DNA of 11,148 nucleotides from Clostridiales bacterium (GTDB taxonomy: Bacteria; Bacillota; Clostridia; Saccharofermentanales; DTU023), in the NCBI GenBank assembly GCA_004556455.1, contig SFGY01000037.1, positions 1 through 11,148 of the forward strand. Direction: 5' to 3'. The position numbers were made by a program, and so were the translations under genes. Position 1 is the first letter of the stretch; the number at the start of each line of letters is the position of its first letter. Positions 6,839-11,148 of the stretch are shown piece after piece. The notes beneath the pieces were generated by a model. That model was not told the DNA's origin. It searched no databases and worked only from the letters and a program-made list of their open reading frames with translations.

Positions 6839-7222
6839 ATGCGAAGAATCGTGATTGATATGCAGAATGTCCTGTTTGCGGACGCAGTAGCCGAAGCCTT
6901 ATGCAACTTTGATTCCGATCTGGAACCAGTCATGAGCGAGAGCCCGGACAAAACTCTGTCGCTATGTGATGCTGTGCTTGCAAATGTTCTGATTATGGAA
7001 GTTACCGTATACACATCCTGGACACTGGAGGAGCGGCTAAAAATCCGAAACGCTCTGAAAAAGGCTCAGCCAGATTGCAAGATCGTGCTGGTGGTGGATG
7101 AAAACACAGAGAAAAAGCTGGCGGACAGGGTGCGGCAGGCCAAGAAGGATGGTCTGGTAGACAATTTTATTTACGGTTCCGTTTCTTCCAGCTATCTCTC
7201 CGCTGTCATTGACGCACTTTAG
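6839..7222 (+). CDS. Stand-alone receiver-like protein lacking phosphorylation residues
   Basis: This 127-residue protein starts at ATG 6839, seven bases after a perfect AGGAGG (6826-6831). A TTG at 6821 lies before the binding site and is rejected. Its length and alternating strand/helix pattern match a CheY-like receiver, and its C-terminal YGSVSSSYLSAVIDAL lines up with YKDLSPEDLIDVID of the regulator at 6030. The acidic pair is lost (IDMQN), the phosphoacceptor is Glu54 (VLIMEVT instead of LILMDV), Thr is replaced (VVDEN), and the conserved Lys is Gly113 or a neighbour. There is no output domain. It may be a constitutively 'on' mimic, or a protein-binding adaptor for the kinase or regulators. 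It is the first gene of the second unit, 45 bases before the lipoprotein gene. Confidence 0.82.
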   Translation: MRRIVIDMQNVLFADAVAEALCNFDSDLEPVMSESPDKTLSLCDAVLANVLIMEVTVYTSWTLEERLKIRNALKKAQPDCKIVLVVDENTEKKLADRVRQAKKDGLVDNFIYGSVSSSYLSAVIDAL

Positions 7223-7267
7223 GACAGAGGCTGGTGAGGACCATGCAGGGTATAGGAGGACACCAAA

Positions 7268-8617
7268 ATGAAAAAATTATGTATTTTCTTTCTCACCATC
7301 ATACTGCTGGTGGGCATGACCGGCTGTGGAAATAAGGTTACAAACGATCCCATCACATTGACGATGTGGCACGTCTATGGAAGTCAGACAGAATCGCCGC
7401 TCAATGTAATGATCGATGAGTTTAACCAAACGAAGGGGAAAGAAAGCGGTATTGTTATTTCTGTTGTCTCCGTCACAAATTCTACCGCTATTGACGATGC
7501 GCTGATTGCCTCTGCCAATAACGAACCGGGGGCGGTTCCCATGCCGGATCTGTTCACGGCCTATCCGAGGGTGGCAGAAGAGATTGGGCTTGACCGGCTC
7601 TTGGATTGGAGTGGTTATCTTTCAGAGGAAGAACGCTCTGCTTATGTGGATGAGTTTCTGGCAGAAGGCGTTATAGATGGACGGCTGGTTATGCTGCCCA
7701 TCGCCAAATCAACAGAACTGTTATTCTTAAACAAGACGATATTTGACCGCTTTGCCGCTGACACAGGAGTATCGGAAGAAGAGCTTCTCCATTTTGAATC
7801 TCTCTTTGCTCTGTGCTGCCAATACTACGATTGGTCAGGCGGCGCAGAGATGTTCCAAATTAACGACTTCTATCACTACTTCCTGGTCAATGTCTCCGGG
7901 CTGGGCGGACAGTTCATTCGGAATGGAAAGCCGGACCTGTGCAGTGCAGAATTTGAACAAGCCTATCTGCCAATGGCCCGTGCGGCGATCCATGGAGGAC
8001 TTTGTACTGGTGACGGTTATGCTTCCGACCGCTGGAAAACAGCTGAGGTTATCAGCAATATCGGTTCCACAGCAGGGCTGTTGTATCTGAGGGACTATGT
8101 AACCTACCAGGACAATACCACCGAAGAAATTGAAACAGCGGTATATCCCTACCCCACCTTTTCTGATGCCTCGCCAGTGGTTATACAAAGGGGAACTGGT
8201 TTGTTTTCCATGAAAAGTGAGGACGAGCGAAAAAATAGAGCCGCCGCCATTTTTGGAAAATGGATCACACAGAAAGAACACAATCTGGACTTTGTGATTG
8301 CTTCCGGCTATTTGCCGGTTACGGAAAATGCCTTTTCTGCTCTGTTTTCAAATATAGATATGATTGAGAATGAGAAATCCCATATGCTCTATGGTGCGGT
8401 GGACCAAATGTATGGCTCCTACTCCTTTTGCCCTTTGCCGCTGTATGACGCTTCCGGCGAAGCGCAATCCAGGTTTGAGGAGACCGCAAAGAGCATATTG
8501 TCTGCTGCCCACCGGGACTATATCAGCCGCATAGAGCGCGGGGATGACCCGGAGACAGTGATGTCAGAACTCCTTGACTCTTCGCTTTCGGAAATTCAGG
8601 AGGCCGTAGAGCGGTGA
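7268..8617 (+). CDS. Extracellular solute-binding lipoprotein (family 1, sugar-type)
   Basis: The 449-residue protein starts at ATG 7268, eight bases after AGGAGG (7254-7259). A lipoprotein signal peptide covers residues 1-19, with lipobox MTGC and Cys20 as the lipidated residue. The mature part begins ITLTMWHVYGSQTESPLNVM, the typical opening of family 1 solute-binding proteins (MalE/UgpB type), and later shows the class features PDLFTAYPRVAEEIG, YLPVTENAF and the long helical C-terminus. Such proteins normally deliver ligand to an ABC transporter, but no permease or ATPase gene is in the window. The neighbours are sensors and regulators. It therefore may present ligand to the membrane regulator encoded 18 bases downstream, as binding proteins do for some sensor kinases. 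It could instead serve a transporter encoded elsewhere. The ligand is not readable from the sequence. Confidence 0.93.
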   Translation: MKKLCIFFLTIILLVGMTGCGNKVTNDPITLTMWHVYGSQTESPLNVMIDEFNQTKGKESGIVISVVSVTNSTAIDDALIASANNEPGAVPMPDLFTAYPRVAEEIGLDRLLDWSGYLSEEERSAYVDEFLAEGVIDGRLVMLPIAKSTELLFLNKTIFDRFAADTGVSEEELLHFESLFALCCQYYDWSGGAEMFQINDFYHYFLVNVSGLGGQFIRNGKPDLCSAEFEQAYLPMARAAIHGGLCTGDGYASDRWKTAEVISNIGSTAGLLYLRDYVTYQDNTTEEIETAVYPYPTFSDASPVVIQRGTGLFSMKSEDERKNRAAAIFGKWITQKEHNLDFVIASGYLPVTENAFSALFSNIDMIENEKSHMLYGAVDQMYGSYSFCPLPLYDASGEAQSRFEETAKSILSAAHRDYISRIERGDDPETVMSELLDSSLSEIQEAVER

Positions 8618-8635
8618 CACAAAAGGGGGAAAACC

Positions 8636-10315
8636 ATGATACTACGCCTAAAAGAAATCAGATCCGTACTGGAGGCGGCTCAGACGCAGAGCGTTTCCAT
8701 GCGCCGCCGCCTGATGCTCTATCTTTTTACCATAATGCTCTTTTTTGCGTTCTTGATCGCTATGCTATTGTTTCTTTTCGGTGCGATCGATCCTATTGGA
8801 TATGAAATTGAGCGGGCTTTAAGCAGTCAACTGGAAAACTCCGCAGACTCCATAGAACATCAGAGCAATGATCAGGCAGCCTATGTGCTTGCCTTTTCCC
8901 AACAGATAACAGCGGCAGTCAAGGACGAACTTTCAGATGCCGGGATTACCTTCAACGAACTTCGCAATACTCCTGATGCACTGGAGTCCATGCAAAACAG
9001 GCTCTTTGATGTCGTCAGCAGCAATATGAAACTTGCACCTTGCAGCGGAGCATTTTGCTTTTTGAAAACAACGGTCAACGATACGCTCCCTGATAAAAGT
9101 TATAGCGGACTGTATCTAAAGTTTGCAAACCTTTACGCAGAAAACACGATCCATAATGACATTTGCCTTTTCCGCGGTTTTTCCGCTGTCGCACGGGAAA
9201 AAGACATCAACCTCCACAGCACATGGCAACTGGAAACACAGGAGGGATCATTCCCTGAAATTGACCGGTTGATGTCAGGCCAAAACGAGAACCTCTCCGG
9301 ATCCTACTTTCTTACATCCGTTTATAAGCTGGCCGGCACATGGGAAAGTGTGCGTTTTCTCTGTATCCCTGTTTTAGACACTCATGGGAATACGATCGGC
9401 GTGTGCGGCTTTGAGATCAGCAGCCTGTATTTTTCACTTTCCCATAAGACGATGGGAAGCGGCCAGGCGCATATCTTCTGCGCTTTGCTGACGGAAGATT
9501 CGGATTGTTATGTAGGGCAGATCGCCGGGAATCAATCTGGTTATTTTCCACCAATTGAAAATTCTTTTTCTGTTGAGAACGGATCAAGCCTGACTACCTT
9601 CCATAGCGGAGACACTGAATTTGTTGGTAAGACCCAAGAACTAACAATAGGGACTACTGCCCATATGGTTGCTGCCATGCTCCCTGCCACAGAATATCAG
9701 GCGCTTGTGCAGACGGTGCGGCTCAAAATTGCCGCATTCTTGTTTATCGCTTCTTTTGCCATTTTGGTCTCCATTCTTTGGGGCAGCAAAAAATATGTTG
9801 CACCCATATTAAAAGACTTGGAACAGATTAAAACTAACACAGACCGGACGCAGAGCGAGTCTCATGTTTTGGAGATTGAGGACCTCTTTGCTTTCCTCGC
9901 AGAACAGGACCGAGAACACGAGGCGGCTTTATCCGCTTTGAACCAGGAGCGACTGGAAGCTGAGAGCAGACAAGAACGGCTACAAAGCAAACTGGAACAG
10001 ACCAGCAGTGATCTTGGGTCCGCGCAGGCAGAAATTGCCCGACTTGCCTATTCCAGAAAACAAGAGATCGATCCCGACGATTTTCAATATTTTTTGGAAG
10101 GGATTAGTCAACTTACTCCAACAGAAAGAAAGGTCTTTGATCTGTATCTTGAGGGGAAAAACGCAAAAGAGATCATTGCGATCTTAGGAGTTACAGAAAA
10201 TACATTAAAGTTTCACAACAAGAACATCTACAACAAGCTGGGAGTTTCGTCCCGGAAACAACTCCTTCGTTATGCCACTTTGATGAAACAGCAGGAGGAA
10301 AATGATCAGCAATAA
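8636..10315 (+). CDS. Membrane-tethered LuxR-type transcriptional regulator with extracytoplasmic sensor domain
   Basis: The 559-residue protein starts at ATG 8636 behind an AGGGGGA site, 18 bases after the lipoprotein stop. It has a cytoplasmic N-terminus (1-26), a helix (27-50), a large extracytoplasmic domain (about 51-362) and a second helix (364-383). A charged coiled coil follows (about 416-476), then a LuxR-type helix-turn-helix (about 492-548: LTPTERKVFDLY ... NTLKFHNKNIYNKLG). The outer domain has the size, paired flanking helices and long first alpha helix of a double Cache domain, but I assign that fold only by architecture. There is no kinase, cyclase or HAMP motif, so sensing seems to act directly on the DNA-binding domain, perhaps through coiled-coil dimerisation. 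The lipoprotein encoded just before it is the natural candidate partner. Its target promoter is unknown; self-regulation of 6790 is possible. Confidence 0.88.
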   Translation: MILRLKEIRSVLEAAQTQSVSMRRRLMLYLFTIMLFFAFLIAMLLFLFGAIDPIGYEIERALSSQLENSADSIEHQSNDQAAYVLAFSQQITAAVKDELSDAGITFNELRNTPDALESMQNRLFDVVSSNMKLAPCSGAFCFLKTTVNDTLPDKSYSGLYLKFANLYAENTIHNDICLFRGFSAVAREKDINLHSTWQLETQEGSFPEIDRLMSGQNENLSGSYFLTSVYKLAGTWESVRFLCIPVLDTHGNTIGVCGFEISSLYFSLSHKTMGSGQAHIFCALLTEDSDCYVGQIAGNQSGYFPPIENSFSVENGSSLTTFHSGDTEFVGKTQELTIGTTAHMVAAMLPATEYQALVQTVRLKIAAFLFIASFAILVSILWGSKKYVAPILKDLEQIKTNTDRTQSESHVLEIEDLFAFLAEQDREHEAALSALNQERLEAESRQERLQSKLEQTSSDLGSAQAEIARLAYSRKQEIDPDDFQYFLEGISQLTPTERKVFDLYLEGKNAKEIIAILGVTENTLKFHNKNIYNKLGVSSRKQLLRYATLMKQQEENDQQ

Positions 10316-10353
10316 CGCTTGAGAATCAGCAGTTGCGCTACTTGGCAAGCAGT

Positions 10354-10535
10354 GCATTTGTTCCCACAAATGCTCGAAACAGACATCCGGCGTTGCCGCC
10401 GGATGTCTGTTTCTCTGCTTGTTGGGGTAGCACCCCAAACCCCTTGAACAGCCCCGTTGCCGGGGCTGGCTGCGCGTTCGGTTCCCGAACGCTATTGTCC
10501 CTGCTCCGCAGGGACAGGCGGGGCTTGCGCCCCGC
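10354..10535. repeat. Tandem array of seven short inverted repeats
   Basis: Perfect stems lie at 10354-10373 (8 bases, loop TCCC), 10377-10412 (16, TTGC), 10422-10438 (7, AGC), 10450-10467 (7, TTGC), 10474-10492 (8, loop TTC), 10496-10516 (8, loop CTCCG) and 10518-10535 (7, TTGC). The stems differ in sequence, so this is not one repeat copied many times. An eighth stem is the relaxase terminator. Possible roles are stacked terminators, RNA protection or a protein-binding site. Confidence 0.75.
10377..10412 (+). terminator. Probable terminator of the second signalling unit (16-base perfect stem)
   Basis: The arms AAACAGACATCCGGCG (10377-10392) and its exact complement (10397-10412) enclose a TTGC loop, 61 bases after the stop of the LuxR-type gene. 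The arm ends in TTT and is followed by TCTCTGCTT, which is pyrimidine-rich but not a full T run. The A-rich opposite end could let it act in both directions. The strong stem makes termination likely. Confidence 0.65.
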
Positions 10536-10555
10536 GCAGTCCCTGCGTTTCCGGG

Positions 10556-10604
10556 AAAAAAGAAAAAAGCGGGGCTGGCCTACATCCCTGTAAGCCAGCC
10601 CCGC
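10556..10604 (-). terminator. Rho-independent terminator of the relaxase gene
   Basis: Read on the minus strand, an 11-base perfect stem (arms 10594-10604 and 10569-10579, GC-rich) with an inner TACA/TGTA pairing and a small loop is followed by T6-C-T6 (10568 down to 10556). It begins 6 bases after the relaxase stop codon, the expected place for the terminator of that gene. Confidence 0.92.
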
Positions 10605-10609
10605 CAAGA

Positions 10610-11148
10610 TCATCTGTGCTGATCGGTGCGCTGTTCCTCCTTGCGCCGCTCCTCCATGGCCGCCTGTTCCTTCTCCTTTTCCAGAAGGACAGCCGCCACT
10701 TTCTGCGCCACAAGATACTCCTGCATCTCCGTCCTTGCCTTGCGGTATGCCGGGTACGCCGCCCGTTTCTGTTCCAGAAGCTGGGCATACTCGGCGTTCA
10801 ACTCCTTGACACGGGGGAGCTTTTTCAAGCCGAGCTGTTCAAAAGCCTCCTTCGCCGCCTTGTGGAGCGTGATAGCCTCCCGATGCCCCTCAAAAAATTT
10901 TTTACTGTACCCGGCCTTGCGGTAGGCCACATAGACCTCCCTGGTCTTAGAGTAGTTGATGATGTGTTTTTTCAAGGCGGCTATCTCCTGCATCCGCTGT
11001 TCTGCCGCCTTGATGGAGTCCCCCAGACCGTTGAATTGGGTGACTGCCCCATCCGCCCTCGCCGCCAGTTCGTCAAAGCTGTCTATCTCGTTCTCCTGCA
11101 AAAAGCACATGACCTGTGCCATCTGTTTCAGGTTAAAGAGGGTCGCCC
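10610..11148 (-). CDS. Conjugative relaxase, C-terminal part (cut by the right edge)
   Basis: The reading frame is open through the right edge (the residues before the internal Met read ATLFNLKQ), so this is the 3' end of a longer gene and not a gene starting at 11122. The visible 179 or so residues are helical and charged. They include MAQVMCFLQENEIDSFDEL, then KKHIINYSKTREVYVAYRKAGYSKKFFEGHR and a Lys/Glu/Gln-rich end. I recognise this as the C-terminal region of relaxases carried by Tn1549-type and related integrative conjugative elements of Clostridia (family memory, no search done). The catalytic N-terminal domain with its Tyr and three-His motif lies outside the window. The relaxase nicks the element at its transfer origin and pilots DNA to the recipient. 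Its end faces the signalling island, which therefore sits as cargo downstream of the mobilisation gene. Confidence 0.85.
   Translation of the reverse strand, partial: ATLFNLKQMAQVMCFLQENEIDSFDELAARADGAVTQFNGLGDSIKAAEQRMQEIAALKKHIINYSKTREVYVAYRKAGYSKKFFEGHREAITLHKAAKEAFEQLGLKKLPRVKELNAEYAQLLEQKRAAYPAYRKARTEMQEYLVAQKVAAVLLEKEKEQAAMEERRKEEQRTDQHR

Larger units (their letters stand above)
10316..10609. other. Hairpin-rich non-coding junction between the signalling island and the relaxase gene
   Basis: No gene is supported in these 294 bases. Open frames across it have no ribosome binding site and read through palindromes. The interval holds a run of at least eight perfect or near-perfect inverted repeats, three with a TTGC loop, ending with the relaxase terminator. 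Convergent transcription meets here: the island reads right and the relaxase reads left. It probably marks the boundary between cargo and the conserved conjugation module. Confidence 0.75.

Noticed and set aside
10354..10535. CRISPR array or REP-type repeat
   Set aside because: The hairpins differ in stem sequence and spacing, and no identical direct repeat separates unique spacers.
10333..10593. Open frames on both strands in the hairpin-rich junction
   Set aside because: They read through palindromes and the relaxase terminator, have no binding sites, and give Arg/Pro-rich nonsense-like peptides.
10626..10925. Plus-strand frame opposite the relaxase end
   Set aside because: It is antisense to a recognisable relaxase C-terminus and is Ser/Cys-rich without a binding site.

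Overview
The window looks like an accessory segment of a mobile element in a gut-type member of the Clostridia (Oscillospiraceae or Lachnospiraceae relatives). The reasons are AGGAGG-type ribosome binding sites before nearly every gene, moderate GC, protein families typical of that group, and the C-terminal end of a conjugative relaxase entering from the right edge. The taxonomic call is an inference from family resemblance, not from a marker gene.

Left third (1-2735, minus strand): a compact operon read leftwards. It encodes two small double zinc-ribbon proteins whose genes are separated by one base, an SPFH/band-7 protein with four C-terminal zinc ribbons, a four-helix membrane protein, and the first residues of a DUF4428-like zinc protein cut by the window edge. 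This resembles YdjG/YdjI-type membrane-stress modules of Firmicutes, but no PspA homologue is visible here.

Middle (2736-3109): a 374-base divergent intergenic region. It holds a consensus extended -10 on the plus strand, a terminator-like hairpin just after it, two tandem 54-base degenerate repeats and a short inverted repeat before the next gene.

Right two thirds (3110-10315, plus strand): a signalling island in two transcription units. Unit 1 is a multi-helix kinase-like sensor with no convincing catalytic core, then a NarX/DesK-style histidine kinase, then a NarL/LuxR response regulator. The three genes are joined by GTGA start/stop overlaps and end at a strong terminator (6701-6734). 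Unit 2 starts from a -10 box preceded by a possible operator. It encodes a receiver-like protein with Glu at the phosphoacceptor position, a solute-binding lipoprotein with no transporter genes beside it, and a two-helix membrane protein with an extracytoplasmic sensor domain, a coiled coil and a cytoplasmic LuxR DNA-binding domain. My working model is that unit 1 controls unit 2, and that the lipoprotein presents a ligand to the membrane-tethered regulator. Both points are inference.

Right edge (10316-11148): about 290 non-coding bases packed with hairpins separate the island from the convergent relaxase gene, whose own terminator is clear. This looks like the junction between cargo and the conjugation module.

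The most interesting item is the signalling island as a whole: a degenerate kinase, a complete two-component pair, a pseudo-receiver, a solute-binding lipoprotein and a membrane-bound LuxR regulator.
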